DNA of 64,000 nt. Origin: Calothrix sp. NIES-4105. Lineage in GTDB: Bacteria > Cyanobacteriota > Cyanobacteriia > Cyanobacteriales > Nostocaceae. Location of the stretch: positions 372,001 to 436,000 of the forward strand of contig NZ_AP018290.1 in assembly GCF_002368415.1 (NCBI RefSeq), written 5' to 3'. Both the position numbers and the translations under genes were made by a program. Below the pieces are notes generated by a model that saw only the letters and a program-made list of their open reading frames with translations, had not been told where the DNA came from and ran no database searches. Positions 1-8,482 of the stretch are shown here, piece after piece. Every line of letters begins with the position of its first letter. The stretch's first letter is position 1.

Positions 1-510
1 TAGCGCATGAGCAACGGTTTTTGCCTCGCCTTCATCAATTTCAGCGTTAAAGATCGTTTTCATGACGATCCTAAGAGTCAAGCGCATCATTTCGGCGTGT
101 ATATCTCTGGTTTCGCCATCATGCCATGTTGCAAGCATTTGTTCGGCGTAGTCAACCATTGCCGTTGCATAGCCGTTAATTCTTTTTTGATGGAAAACAG
201 GTTGAGCTAGACGGCGCCGCCATAGCCAGGAATCACCCTCAGCAGTTAATAGTCCTTCACCTAGCAAGGTTTTCAAGACCCGAAATCCCCGACTTTTAAC
301 GAACGTTTCCCGGTCTTTTAGCACCAACTCAATGTAGTCAGGGTTTGTAATTAGACAGGTAGGAGTCAAGCCCAGACGCATCGGCACAATGTCCCCATAA
401 TCGCGCGCGCACCGAGTCAAAAATCCAAGTGGGTCATTTCCCAAGTCAATTAAACTGCCAACGATAGAGTTACTTTCTGGTCCCGGTAATTCAAAAATAT
501 CCTGAGCCAT
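1..510 (-). CDS. Cytochrome P450, N-terminal part (runs off the left edge)
   Basis: Reading leftward from the ATG at 508-510, an open frame of 170 codons continues to the window edge. The product is the N-terminal third of a cytochrome P450 monooxygenase. It has a proline-rich start, the LGEGLLT segment (about residues 83-89) and the C-helix WxxxR heme-propionate contact (W95, R99) inside WLWRRRLAQPVFH, as in cyanobacterial CYP110-like enzymes. The start is preceded by AGGA, and an in-frame stop lies just upstream, so it is well defined. The I-helix, ExxR and heme-cysteine motifs would lie outside the window. The CYP110 assignment is by memory of family pattern; substrate is unknown. Confidence 0.85.
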   Translation of the reverse strand, partial: MAQDIFELPGPESNSIVGSLIDLGNDPLGFLTRCARDYGDIVPMRLGLTPTCLITNPDYIELVLKDRETFVKSRGFRVLKTLLGEGLLTAEGDSWLWRRRLAQPVFHQKRINGYATAMVDYAEQMLATWHDGETRDIHAEMMRLTLRIVMKTIFNAEIDEGEAKTVAHAL

Positions 511-545
511 AATTAATCCTGCGCCTCTGATATTTTACTGATACC

Positions 546-1124
546 TTAAGTGTTCAATTTGGCAGTTACGATTGCAAGTTCGGCGCCGAGTTGCATTATT
601 GCTGTTTGTTGGGACTCATCTTTCAAATTGTCATTTTCATCGAACGCTTCATAAGCACTGCCAATTGCCCTTTGGTTTGGCAGCACCAACACGCCAATGC
701 TACTGAGAATGGAACGGACATGGCTCAAACCCCGCAGACCTCCCAACCCTCCAGGAGAAGCACTCATCAACACAGCGGTCTTTTCTTTGAAACATACCAA
801 TGGCGGTTCATCTGCTGACCGACGCGATGCCCAATCAATGGCGTTTTTGAGCAACGGAGTGATGGAACTGTTGTACTCTGGACAAGCAATTATAAATCCG
901 TGATGCGCTTTCATTAGTGCCTTAAGCTTGAGGGCATTATCCGGCAAACCCTCAACTGACTCCAAATCCTCATCATATAGCGGTAAGGGTAGGTCGCGAA
1001 AATCTATATAGGTGACTTCTACACCTGCTTTTTTAGCTCCAATGGCTGCAATTTTTACCAGTTTTTTATTGAATGATTCTTTGCGGGCACTTCCGGCAAA
1101 AGCAAGAATTTTGGCAGCAGGCAT
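546..1124 (-). CDS. NADPH-dependent FMN reductase family protein
   Basis: A flavodoxin-fold oxidoreductase of about 192 residues (PF03358 type). After the first strand it has the FMN-phosphate loop GSARKESFNKK, then a CPEYNSSITPLLKNAIDW segment typical of chromate/azo/quinone reductases, and a glycine-rich GGLGGLRGL loop near residue 125. Such enzymes reduce FMN or quinones with NAD(P)H in the cytosol. The frame is open up to an ATG at 1181, but homologues begin near MPAAKILAFAGS, so I prefer the ATG at 1122-1124; neither start has a strong ribosome binding site. It lies 35 bases downstream of the P450 start on the same strand and might donate electrons or simply be an independent stress gene; that link is inference. 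Confidence 0.85.
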   Translation of the reverse strand: MPAAKILAFAGSARKESFNKKLVKIAAIGAKKAGVEVTYIDFRDLPLPLYDEDLESVEGLPDNALKLKALMKAHHGFIIACPEYNSSITPLLKNAIDWASRRSADEPPLVCFKEKTAVLMSASPGGLGGLRGLSHVRSILSSIGVLVLPNQRAIGSAYEAFDENDNLKDESQQTAIMQLGAELAIVTAKLNT

Positions 1125-1211
1125 AAGTTCTTTTGTTCTTTTGAATGGGTCTGGATATAGGACGGGGCTTGCGATGCCCATCCCACAAGATAGAGATGTC
1201 CAGTTTGAAAA

Positions 1212-2123
1212 TCAAGGATTCTGTGTATTAATGTCTAATTTTTCTCGACGAACTGTGTCTTGGGCTTCAACCGTATCCTGCTGTACTTCTTTCCTGATTC
1301 TTACTTCTTCACTCACAACCGTTTCTTTACGAATATCAGGAGTTTCTTCGTAGATTTGCATATGTGCGACTTGTCCTTCACAGAAGGCATCTTTTGTAGG
1401 ACTTGGTCTGCCAGCGTCTGTTGGAGTTACTCGCTCAATCACAACTCGCTCTTTTTCGACTGGAACTGAAACCCGTGCTGTCTCGGTTTCAACGCGCTTG
1501 CCAATGTTTACGTCTGCTGCCTTGCGACGGTGTTTAGCTGCAACTAGTCGTTCTTCGTACAGTTTAAGCGTTTGTTGATCTTGATTGTTCATCTCGTACA
1601 GATTCGGCTCTTGCTCGTAGGTGTACGTATCGCGAGCATAATCTACATTATTTACATTATTTACATTGGTCGCGACAACTGGAGTAACTGCTGTGGTCGG
1701 AGTTTTATATGCTGTCACTGCATCTAAAGGCGCCGACGCTTCCAAAGGCGCCGATGCTTCTACTGGCCGATCTCGATAAACTCCTCGTACCCGCTCTTCA
1801 TAATCGTAATCAACTTTCAAGTCGTCGCTAAACTCAGGTAAATTTTTAGCTTGCTCTTTAGTAAATCCTAAAGCATATACACGTTCACTATTGGGGAAAA
1901 TACGAGTACGACCAACAGGTAGCAATACTTGCTTGCCAAAAATCCAAAAACCTGTGTCAACAACTAAATAACGAAAACGACCCGCTTCATCAACTAAAAT
2001 ATTCTTAACTGTGCCAACTTTTTCATCATCTTTATCTGCGTAAACATCAAGCCCTTTTATTTCATCACGACCAACAGCGTCTTGGTAGTCTTTGTCAAAA
2101 TCTTCAAGTTTGTAAAGAACCAT
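1212..2123 (-). CDS. PRC-barrel and DUF2382 stress protein (AvaK-like)
   Basis: 303 residues. The N-terminal PRC-barrel (about residues 20-95, including KVGTVKNILVDEAGRFRYLV) is followed by a low-complexity linker, then a charged C-terminal DUF2382 domain (about 175-300) rich in VPVEKERVVIERV-type repeats. This arrangement matches the Anabaena akinete-marker AvaK and YsnF-like stress proteins; the molecular role is unknown. The linker has short tandem repeats: EASAPLEASAPLDA, encoded by 21-bp units each carrying GGCGCC, and NVNNVNNVD. The 5' half and about 270 bp of upstream DNA were duplicated at 5.1-5.65 kb, where the copy has decayed. DUF2382 proteins are often induced by desiccation or salt, which fits the other stress genes here. 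Confidence 0.85.
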   Translation of the reverse strand: MVLYKLEDFDKDYQDAVGRDEIKGLDVYADKDDEKVGTVKNILVDEAGRFRYLVVDTGFWIFGKQVLLPVGRTRIFPNSERVYALGFTKEQAKNLPEFSDDLKVDYDYEERVRGVYRDRPVEASAPLEASAPLDAVTAYKTPTTAVTPVVATNVNNVNNVDYARDTYTYEQEPNLYEMNNQDQQTLKLYEERLVAAKHRRKAADVNIGKRVETETARVSVPVEKERVVIERVTPTDAGRPSPTKDAFCEGQVAHMQIYEETPDIRKETVVSEEVRIRKEVQQDTVEAQDTVRREKLDINTQNP

Positions 2124-2400
2124 TTTTTCTCTCTTGAATACAAAACTTACCTTTTTTTAGATTAGAACTAAATATAAGTTATACATCTACCCAAAAGCTT
2201 AATCAACGCCAATAAATAATCTAATACTATTGATGGATACGAAGCATTTGAAAATTGTTCTAAGTTGAACTTGCAATACTATAAGGTAATTAAAAGCCAC
2301 GCTGTAACAAGTTTTACTCTCAGTATCAGAATAAGCATTTTTAGCACAGTGGTTCAATATAGAAACGTACAAGAGTAAAAAATCATGCGCCATTACCAGT
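1860..2400. repeat. Parent copy of a ~540-bp segmental duplication (second copy 5106-5645)
   Basis: The 5' half of the AvaK-like gene and its upstream region match 5106-5645 in the same orientation with many substitutions. Strongly conserved upstream islands include AGCCACGCTGTAAC, AGCACAGTGGTTCAATA and AACGTACAAGAGTAA. The upstream stretch 2124-2400 has no convincing gene of its own; a 64-codon minus-strand frame there is explained by the duplication and looks non-coding. Preservation of the upstream islands suggests a promoter or long 5' UTR (inference). Confidence 0.75.
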
Positions 2401-2463
2401 AGGGTGTGTCAAAGCCATTACAATCTTTAATAAAACGAAAAATCATGTGCTTTGACGCACCAT
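2401..2463. repeat. Hairpin repeat (GGTGTGTCAAAGC ... GCTTTGACGCACC)
   Basis: An imperfect inverted repeat with about 13-bp arms around a 35-bp loop. It sits between the divergently transcribed AvaK-like gene and the DUF3611 gene. A second member of the family is at 41993-42058. Confidence 0.7.
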
Positions 2464-2515
2464 CGAATGTCTGTAACTTATTTCAAAAATCATCTATTAA
2501 ATAAGAAGAACAAAT

Positions 2516-3085
2516 ATGTCAAGTGACTTAAATTCCTACCTACCGACACCGACTAAAAAAAGATTTGCTGCCACCTTTGGCATAGTAAGACCGATTAGCT
2601 TTTGGTTACAGTTAGCACTAGGTGCAGTTTCGGGCTTGGCTTTGTTTTTGGCAATATTTAGCCGTAATTTGACTGCTCAACCAACAACAAATACAGTCAT
2701 GGGGTTTGGAGTCTTTTTAGGTGTTATTGGAATTTTAGTGCTGTGTTTTAGACTCTATTGGGCGAACCGTTACAGGCGTTTAAGCAACCTTTTACAGGCG
2801 CCTAATCGTGAATTACATCCAAGGAAAGAGGAAGTAATTCAAGTATTACAGGTAGGAATAATCGTCAGTCTTGTAGGGTTATTCTTAGCTTTTTTAGCAT
2901 CTGAAGTGACTGTAGTTGCTGTAGTATCGAAAGCTATAGCTCTACCTCAAGGAGTGGCAGTCTATAGACCGGAAAGTAGCATTCGTTCCCTAGACCTTTT
3001 TGTAGTTTTGGCAAATGTCAATCTAATTGGCGCCCATCTTGTCGGAAGCGCTACTTCACTTGGGCTGCTTAACTGGTTAGATTAA
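2516..3085 (+). CDS. DUF3611 family membrane protein
   Basis: 189 residues with four hydrophobic segments (about 28-50, 63-82, 112-135 and 160-185) and a conserved RRLSNLLQAPNRELHPRKEEV cytoplasmic stretch (interrupted here only by normal variation). DUF3611 proteins are conserved across cyanobacteria and plastid-bearing eukaryotes; their function is not established. The gene starts with ATG after AAGAAGAAC and is followed 23 bases later by the permease gene on the same strand, so the two may be co-transcribed. Confidence 0.8.
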   Translation: MSSDLNSYLPTPTKKRFAATFGIVRPISFWLQLALGAVSGLALFLAIFSRNLTAQPTTNTVMGFGVFLGVIGILVLCFRLYWANRYRRLSNLLQAPNRELHPRKEEVIQVLQVGIIVSLVGLFLAFLASEVTVVAVVSKAIALPQGVAVYRPESSIRSLDLFVVLANVNLIGAHLVGSATSLGLLNWLD

Positions 3086-3108
3086 GAGGCATAAACTGCA
3101 AGGAAATA

Positions 3109-4131
3109 ATGAATAATTTGCGACGGCGACTAAGTAACTCTTCGATAGTTTACTTGTTACTGTTATTTGCCCTTGGTTGGGCATTTTTACAGCTTTTTGT
3201 TTATTTTGAAACAGTAATAGTAATTTTCACATTCGCCGCAATTTTAGCTGCTTTATTAAATTACCCTGTCCGTCGGTTACGGCGTTTTTTACCCCGTACA
3301 GTCGCAGTTATTTTGGTTTTTTTAGTAAGCCTATTAATTATTACCGCCTCCGCAATAACTCTCGGTTTAGCAATACTATCTCAAGGACAACAACTCATTG
3401 ATAGAGCTTTAGAAATTGGTAACTCTATTGGTTCTTTGCTAGGGCAACTACAGGCTTTTCTGCAAACTCGCAACTTGCAAGTGAATTTGAATGCTATTGC
3501 CGTGCCAATCAGAAACATTGTTTTATCAGGCATTAGTTATATTCTCAGCTTTTTAGGGTCTTCTCTGACCAATTTTATAAATTTAATTTTTATTGCGGTT
3601 GTCACTCTTTTTATGTTGCTAAACGGAAAAAACGTTTGGCGTTTTGTGTTGAAAATTGTACCTGAAAAGTCGCGTCAACGCTTTGCTCATACAGTTGAAG
3701 AGAAGCTTTTAGGGTTTTTTAGAGGGCAACTAATTTTAATGTTATTTTTGTCAATCTCTAATTTCTTAGTTTTTATATTACTAAAAGTTCCTTTTCCTTT
3801 AGTTTTATCTCTAATCATTGGAGTTATTGATGCGGTTCCAGGAATTGGCGCCACATTAGGAATTGGGACTGTTTTTTTAATTTTGTTAACTCAAGATGTT
3901 TTGCTTGCTTTTAAAGTTTTAGCAGCCTCGATTATACTTCAGCAAATCCAAGACAACTTAATTTCGCCGCGAGTCATGCAAAATTCAGTAAATGTTAACC
4001 CAGTAGTTACATTTTTTGCTTTATTAGTCGGGGCAAGAATTGCTGGATTGCTAGGGATTTTTCTTGCTGTTCCAATTGCTGGTTTACTTGTCAGTTTATT
4101 AGAACTTGATGAGTTGAAAGGTGAAGAATAG
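3109..4131 (+). CDS. AI-2E family transporter (PerM/YhhT type)
   Basis: 340 residues with about eight transmembrane segments: a pair near residues 12-50, one at 62-92, then a cytoplasmic/periplasmic amphipathic region, then several helices from 195 to the end. The conserved glycine-rich DAVPGIGATLGI and the QQIQDNLISPRVMQ motif before the last helices identify the AI-2 exporter superfamily (PF01594). Cyanobacterial members are uncharacterised permeases; some relatives are Na+/H+ antiporters. The ATG at 3109 follows AAGGAAATA, a reasonable ribosome binding site. Confidence 0.85.
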   Translation: MNNLRRRLSNSSIVYLLLLFALGWAFLQLFVYFETVIVIFTFAAILAALLNYPVRRLRRFLPRTVAVILVFLVSLLIITASAITLGLAILSQGQQLIDRALEIGNSIGSLLGQLQAFLQTRNLQVNLNAIAVPIRNIVLSGISYILSFLGSSLTNFINLIFIAVVTLFMLLNGKNVWRFVLKIVPEKSRQRFAHTVEEKLLGFFRGQLILMLFLSISNFLVFILLKVPFPLVLSLIIGVIDAVPGIGATLGIGTVFLILLTQDVLLAFKVLAASIILQQIQDNLISPRVMQNSVNVNPVVTFFALLVGARIAGLLGIFLAVPIAGLLVSLLELDELKGEE

Positions 4132-4465
4132 AGAACATAAGAACCCCACCCCCTAACACAGTCCCCGCAAGCCTACTGTGTACACACATCTTTTAATCCT
4201 GCTTATATTCCCCCTTTGTGTACGAGTGTGTCTTTGTGGTTTATCTCTTTAAGGAACCACAAAGGTCACTGCATGTCACAAAGGAAGAGGAGAAAGATAA
4301 GAAAAGTAACTTTGAGAGGCTTGTGTGTAGACATTAGCCCTTATTAACTTTGGCTAGGGGGGATCAGTTATGATATAAAGACCAAAACCTACGCAGTATT
4401 GAGAGTTATATATCTTTGAAAATATATTACTATTACCTAAGTTGGGTTTTGTTAATCCGCTGCAT
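4132..4465. repeat. Intergenic stretch with a CACAAAG-type hairpin repeat
   Basis: No gene seen. It holds a perfect 10-bp inverted repeat CTTTGTGGTT / AACCACAAAG (4232-4264) preceded by a CCACCCCCTAAC / TGTGTACACACA tract. The same composite occurs around 52005-52210, so this is a dispersed repeat; related hairpins lie at 28545, 47757 and 50707. Confidence 0.7.
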
Positions 4466-4867
4466 TCACTTCCAGAACATTAATTTGCTTTTTAAAGAAA
4501 TTTTTTGAATTTTCATAGAATAATCAGAGCAATCTTTTGCTTGTTCACTCATAGCAATAGAGGGATGAATAGCACAGTATAAATACTGATTCCTTGAGTA
4601 ATAATGACATGTCTGACAAGGTAATTCATGATTAGAATTTTTTGAATTTATAAAACAATTATCTGATAAAGCCTTCAAATGCCTACTATTTAAAAATGCT
4701 AAAAATCCACAAAAAAGCAAAAAACCAATAATTTCTACTTGAGCTACAAAATTATAAAAGGCTTTGACATCATTGGATTGTGTTTGTTCAGACTTAATTC
4801 TTATCTGATCTATCGAATTAGTTGTGTCTACTAATTGATATTTTTGCACTATTTCTTGAGAATGCAT
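4466..4867 (-). CDS. Hypothetical membrane-anchored protein with a cysteine/histidine cluster
   Basis: 133 residues. A hydrophilic N-terminus is followed by one transmembrane helix (about 44-62) and a C-terminal cluster CQTCHYYSRNQYLYCAIHP with a further Cys in AKDCSDYS. The spacing C-x2-C-x11-C-x2-HP-x10-DC is regular enough to be a metal-binding knuckle or disulfide-bonded module, and I recall similar short cysteine modules in other cyanobacterial hypotheticals. Low GC and no GGCGCC. It ends next to the relic region at 4.9-5.4 kb and lacks clear operon partners. Function unknown. Confidence 0.6.
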   Translation of the reverse strand: MHSQEIVQKYQLVDTTNSIDQIRIKSEQTQSNDVKAFYNFVAQVEIIGFLLFCGFLAFLNSRHLKALSDNCFINSKNSNHELPCQTCHYYSRNQYLYCAIHPSIAMSEQAKDCSDYSMKIQKISLKSKLMFWK

Positions 4868-4893
4868 TTTATCAATCCTGAAATTTAAGTTGT

Positions 4894-5102
4894 TTACTTT
4901 TTAGCCCAGCGTTCGCGCAGGAAATGCGCGACCATCTTGGGTCGTCGCTCGCGGGTGAACACGCCTTTAAAGTTCATTGCTGCTGCACACATTGTGCCTT
5001 GACCAGTTTTGAAATCGGCGAATGCCCATACGTGCATTCCTGCCACAAATGGTCGCTGCGCCGCAACATCAAGGAAGCCACGTTTGAACCAACGCAACTT
5101 TG
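4894..5102 (-). pseudogene. C-terminal relic of a GH2 beta-glucuronidase-like glycosidase
   Basis: About 67 codons match the extreme C-terminus of GH2 beta-glucuronidases: the [13 protein letters not shown] segment (family NFADF), then [22 protein letters not shown] (family KGIFTRDRKPK...LxxRW). The catalytic domain is absent, there is no proper start codon (the first possible codon is a TTG in the fusion joint), and the 5' end abuts the avaK-like relic directly. The relic is visibly richer in GC than its surroundings, which suggests imported DNA. Identification rests on the recognised family motif, not on a search. Confidence 0.75.
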
Positions 5103-5366
5103 GTAAACCCTAATGCATATACACGTTTACTACCAGGGAAAATACGAGTACGACCAATTGGTAGCAATAGTTGCTTACCAAAAATCCAAAAACCTGTGTC
5201 AATAACGATGGGGACAAAAACGACCCACTTCATCAACTAAAATATTCTTGACGGTGCCAACCTTCTGATCATCTTTATCTGTGTAAACATCCAGCCCAAT
5301 AATCTGATTACTACCAGCAGCGTCTAGGTAGTCTTTGTTAAAATCTTCAAGTTTGTAAAAAAGCAT
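5103..5366 (-). pseudogene. Decayed 5' half of a second AvaK-like PRC-barrel gene
   Basis: From ATG at 5364-5366 the frame reads like the AvaK-like N-terminus (KLEDFNKDY..., KVGTVKNILVDEVGRF). A one-base insertion near residue 50 then shifts it into a TGA. After the shift, homology to the parent (residues about 52-80: [24 protein letters not shown]) resumes in another frame until it joins the GH2 relic. It is therefore a truncated, frameshifted duplicate of the gene at 1212-2123. Confidence 0.85.
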
Positions 5367-5792
5367 TTTTCTCTCTTAGATGCAAAACCTAGTTACTTTT
5401 TAGATTAAAACTAAATATAAGTCATACGTCTACCCTAGGGTAGATATAACGAAGTAAATAATCTAATACTATTAATGGATATGAAGGATTTCAATATTCT
5501 TCTAAAGTCGGAATATGCAATGCTGTAAGGTAGTTAAGAGCCACGCTGTAACAACTTTAGCTCTCAGTGTAATGATAAGCATTTTTTAGCACAGTGGTTC
5601 AATAGAAAAACGTACAAGAGTAAGAAAACAAGCACCATTGCCGCTAGTTTTACCGAAATTTTCCAATTTTTCAATTCAGATTTATTCTGCTATGTTTATG
5701 GTGCCCATGCCTTGCCCATAAACACTTAATTAAGACTTTTTCAAAAATCAAAAAATATTTTATCAGGGTTCTACAGTTTTGGAGGAATTGCA
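5367..5792. other. Intergenic: duplicated avaK upstream region and SDR leader
   Basis: 5367-5645 is the second copy of the region upstream of the AvaK-like gene. The remaining 150 bases are AT-rich and lead into the SDR fragment, whose ATG is preceded by a good ribosome binding site (GGAGGAATTGCA). No further gene seen. Confidence 0.7.
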
Positions 5793-6060
5793 ATGAAGGG
5801 ATTAGCAGGAAAAAATGCGCTCATTACCGGAGCAAGTTCGGGTATTGGGCAAGCAATCGCAATTCGACTAGCTACTGAAGGTTGCAATATTGCCATCAAC
5901 TACCGCAAAAGTACAGAAGATGCTGAAGAAACAGAAGAAATGGCAATGCAAAAAGCTTGTGGACAAGTCTCTGAATGCGGTGTACAATCGCTACTCCTTC
6001 AAGGTGATGTTTCTCAAGAAGAAGACATTATTGATATGGTGAATACGGTTGTCGATAAAT
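5793..6060 (+). pseudogene. N-terminal fragment of an SDR dehydrogenase (glucose 1-dehydrogenase-like)
   Basis: Codons 1-89 encode a classical short-chain dehydrogenase N-terminus: the dinucleotide-binding TGASSGIGQAIA motif (residues 13-24), INYRKS after strand 2 (NADP-type), and GDVSQEED followed by MVNTVVDK. The frame then enters a transposon end at 6061 (TGTGG) and terminates at 6077. The matching C-terminal part lies 6.7 kb downstream at 12752-13120. The middle, about 60 residues with the NNAG motif, is missing altogether, so this is a disrupted gene with a deletion and not a simple insertion. Confidence 0.9.
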
Positions 6061-6515
6061 TGTGGTTTCGCGCATAACGTGAAATTTGTCGCGCAATTCG
6101 TGAAATAATTTTTACCCAGTTTCAGGGGTTTGAGCTATTTGTTGCAGATAAAGTGAAATTATGTTGCGGATAAAATGAAATTTGGTTCCTCTCCTAACGG
6201 GGAAATAAGGGTTTTAGGCATCGTGAACTAGCCCAGGATAAGTACTCATTTAATAATTAGAGCCTGCTCGGCGAGTAATAATATCAAAAGCTATTGTGCT
6301 TAAACTTAAGCCCTCAAAGTTAAAGCTCAAAAAAATCGCGCGCAACCCTTATGTTATGGGTAACAGAGCAATTGAGCGGCACTGTTAGTTGTAAATTTTA
6401 TCTTATCTGCAACATAATTTCACTTTATCCGCGACAAATAGCTGGAAGTCTTGAAATGCGGTTCTAATAATTTCACTTTATTCGCGACAAATTTCACGTT
6501 ATGCGCGAACCCACA
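6061..6515. mobile_element. 455-bp non-autonomous element with Tn7-like multi-site ends
   Basis: The ends are TGTGGTTTCGCGCATAACGT and the inverse of TGTGGGTTCGCGCATAACGT. The inverted homology continues inward about 125 bp. Each end holds several copies of a unit resembling TGTCGCGGATAAAGTGAAAT, as in Tn7-like or CRISPR-associated transposon ends with arrays of TnsB-type sites. The interior has no transposase or other gene. No target-site duplication is visible (left flank TAAAT, right flank CTTTT), so later rearrangement has removed one flank. A lone related end lies at 26357. Confidence 0.75.
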
Positions 6516-6827
6516 CTTTTCGGACTGACTGGAAGTAAACTGTTGCGCGAGAACCAACTAACTTAACACCAATCTCATTCTTTAGTTAGATGTTAGGTTT
6601 AGTTGAAAGCTTTAGGGTTTAGGTGTTCATTTGTAGTAGTTAATTTTTTTAGTAGTCTAGAAGGCTGATACGAAGGGTAAATCTTTTTAAGAGACTTCTA
6701 CATGCCTTTCGCTAATAAGCTATTATCCTACACTGTTCTCCGCTCCTGGTATTAGGGTTTGGACAAACAAATTTGTCCAAACTGCGATAAACAAAGCACC
6801 ATACAGCAAGCACGGGAGACAATAGAC
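6516..6827. promoter_or_regulatory. Region upstream of the foreign SRPBCC gene, with an 11-bp-arm palindrome
   Basis: No gene recognised in 6516-6756. At 6757-6782 a perfect inverted repeat GTTTGGACAAA-CAAA-TTTGTCCAAAC lies directly before the SRPBCC reading frame. It could be an operator, a hairpin, or a recombination end. The open frame continues upstream of the chosen start through codons that resemble the linker of the full-length homologue (STIQQA). The breakpoint that removed this gene's 5' end is therefore close to the palindrome. Confidence 0.5.
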
Positions 6828-7307
6828 ATGAGCCAACCAATTAAAGTTGAAAAGACGGTAACGATTAACAAACCAGCAGAGGAACTCTACCGCTTTTGGC
6901 ATAACTTTGGGAACTTGCCGCGCTTCATGAAGCATCTTAAAGACGTTCAGGTATATAACGATAAGCGTTCGCACTGGATTACCAGTGGACCGTTAGGCGG
7001 AAGCGTTGAATGGGATGCAGACATCGTTGAAGATCGGGAAAACGAATTGATTGCCTGGACTTCGATTGAAGGCGCAGACGTTGATAACTCTGGTATAGTC
7101 CGCTTCCAGCCAGCGCCTGGTAATCGCGGTACTGAAGTAAAAGTCGTCACTGAATATAATCCGCCTGGTGGAGTAATTGGAGATGCGATCGCCAAACTCT
7201 TTGGCGAAGAACCACAACAGCAAATCGGAGATGATCTGCGCCGCTTCAAGCAGTTGATGGAAGCAGGCGAAATTGCCACTACAGTTGGTCAACCAAAGGG
7301 AGGTTAA
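6828..7307 (+). CDS. SRPBCC family protein (5'-truncated xenolog)
   Basis: 159 residues of a START/SRPBCC helix-grip fold: [28 protein letters not shown] at the N-terminus, [16 protein letters not shown] in the middle and the long C-terminal helix [17 protein letters not shown] (COG5637-like). It matches the C-terminal three quarters of the resident protein at 47962-48654. It lacks that protein's glycine-rich membrane-like N-terminus, whose last residues (STIQQA) survive upstream as an untranslated or alternative extension starting at 6759. The ATG at 6828 has GGGAG nine bases upstream. Family members bind hydrophobic ligands; the role here is unknown. The downstream ADH gene starts 5 bases after the stop, so the two are one operon. 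Confidence 0.8.
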   Translation: MSQPIKVEKTVTINKPAEELYRFWHNFGNLPRFMKHLKDVQVYNDKRSHWITSGPLGGSVEWDADIVEDRENELIAWTSIEGADVDNSGIVRFQPAPGNRGTEVKVVTEYNPPGGVIGDAIAKLFGEEPQQQIGDDLRRFKQLMEAGEIATTVGQPKGG

Positions 7308-7312
7308 AGATT

Positions 7313-8482
7313 ATGAAAGCAGTTTGCTGGCACGGCGCTAATGATGTACGGGTAGAAACAGTTCCAGATCCCAAAATCCTTAACCCGCGCGATGCCATCC
7401 TTAAAGTGACATCAACAACCATTTGTGGTTCTGACTTGCACCTCTACGATGGCTACATTCCGACGATGCAACCGGGTGACATTTTGGGTCACGAGTTTAT
7501 GGGGGAAGTCGTTGAAATTGGCAGTGAAGTCAAGAAACTGAAAAAGGGCGATCGCGTAGCTGTCTCTTCGATGGTCGGCTGCGGTCAGTGCTTCTTCTGC
7601 ACTCAACAGATGTGGTCGCTGTGCGATAACTCCAACCCCAACGCTTGGATGCAGGAGAAGTTGTTTGGCTTTGGTACGTCGGGGATTTTTGGCTACTCAC
7701 ACTTGTTTGGTGGCTATGCTGGCGGCGATGCGGAATACGTGCGCGTGCCGTTTGCTGATCATGGTGCACTCAAACTTCCCCAAGATATTCCCGATGAAAA
7801 ACTGCTGCCGATCACCGATGCCTTTCCCACAGGCTACATGGGGGCAGATTTATGCAATATTCAGCCCGGAGATATCGTGGCAGTCTGGGGTTGTGGCCCG
7901 GTCGGACAATTCGCGATGCGTAGCGCCTATATGTTGGGTGCCGAGCGCGTGATTGGTATCGATCGAGTTCCCCACCGTCTGCAACTGGCGTCTGACTTTG
8001 CTAAAGCGGAAACGATCAACTATGAGGAAGTTGATGCGGGTGAAGCCCTCAAAGAAATGACAGGTGGTCGCGGTCCCGATGCTTGCATTGATGCAGTGGG
8101 AATGGAATCTCATGGTATGGGGTTGGAAGGATTCTACGATGAAGCGAAGCAAAAAGTCGGATTAGAAACCGATCGCCCTACCGTGCTGCGGCAAGTAATG
8201 CTTGCTTGTCGCAAAGGCGGCACCTTGTCAATTATGGGTGTTTACGCTGGCTTTGTGGACAAGATCCCAATGGGTGCTTTTATGAACAAAGGCTTGACGC
8301 TCAAAACCGGACAAATGCACGGGCAGAAGTATATGCCGATATTGTTGGATAGCGTTATAAAGGGCGAAGTCGATCCCTCTGTTGTGTTCACACATCGATT
8401 GCCTTTAGCAGAAGCTCCGCAGGGCTTTGAGCTTTTCAAGCACAAAAAAGACGGGTGCGTAAAAGTTCTATTGCAACCCTGA
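7313..8482 (+). CDS. Zinc-dependent alcohol dehydrogenase, type A (formaldehyde dehydrogenase-like)
   Basis: 389 residues of the medium-chain dehydrogenase superfamily, resembling glutathione-independent formaldehyde dehydrogenase-like proteins. Catalytic zinc ligands are visible at C38 (ICGSDLH) and H60-E61 (GHEF); structural zinc cysteines are C90, C93, C96 and C104. The Rossmann motif [10 protein letters not shown] follows near residue 195, and [16 protein letters not shown] marks the C-terminal half. The start is ATG 5 bases after the SRPBCC stop. Two HIP1 octamers lie in and just before this gene and no GGCGCC does, unlike its resident counterpart at 48825. Probable role: NAD-linked oxidation or reduction of alcohols and aldehydes in the cytosol; substrate is inferred, not shown. 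Confidence 0.9.
   Translation: MKAVCWHGANDVRVETVPDPKILNPRDAILKVTSTTICGSDLHLYDGYIPTMQPGDILGHEFMGEVVEIGSEVKKLKKGDRVAVSSMVGCGQCFFCTQQMWSLCDNSNPNAWMQEKLFGFGTSGIFGYSHLFGGYAGGDAEYVRVPFADHGALKLPQDIPDEKLLPITDAFPTGYMGADLCNIQPGDIVAVWGCGPVGQFAMRSAYMLGAERVIGIDRVPHRLQLASDFAKAETINYEEVDAGEALKEMTGGRGPDACIDAVGMESHGMGLEGFYDEAKQKVGLETDRPTVLRQVMLACRKGGTLSIMGVYAGFVDKIPMGAFMNKGLTLKTGQMHGQKYMPILLDSVIKGEVDPSVVFTHRLPLAEAPQGFELFKHKKDGCVKVLLQP

Noticed and set aside
2199-2393. 64-codon minus-strand frame upstream of the AvaK-like gene
   Set aside because: The duplicated copy near 5.5 kb does not preserve the frame, so it is probably promoter or leader DNA.
4924-5106. Plus-strand frame of 60 codons
   Set aside because: It is the antisense shadow of the GH2 relic, whose family motifs are clear on the minus strand.
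6947-8445. Minus-strand frames inside the acquired SRPBCC and ADH-A genes
   Set aside because: They lack family resemblance and ribosome binding sites and overlap well-supported genes.
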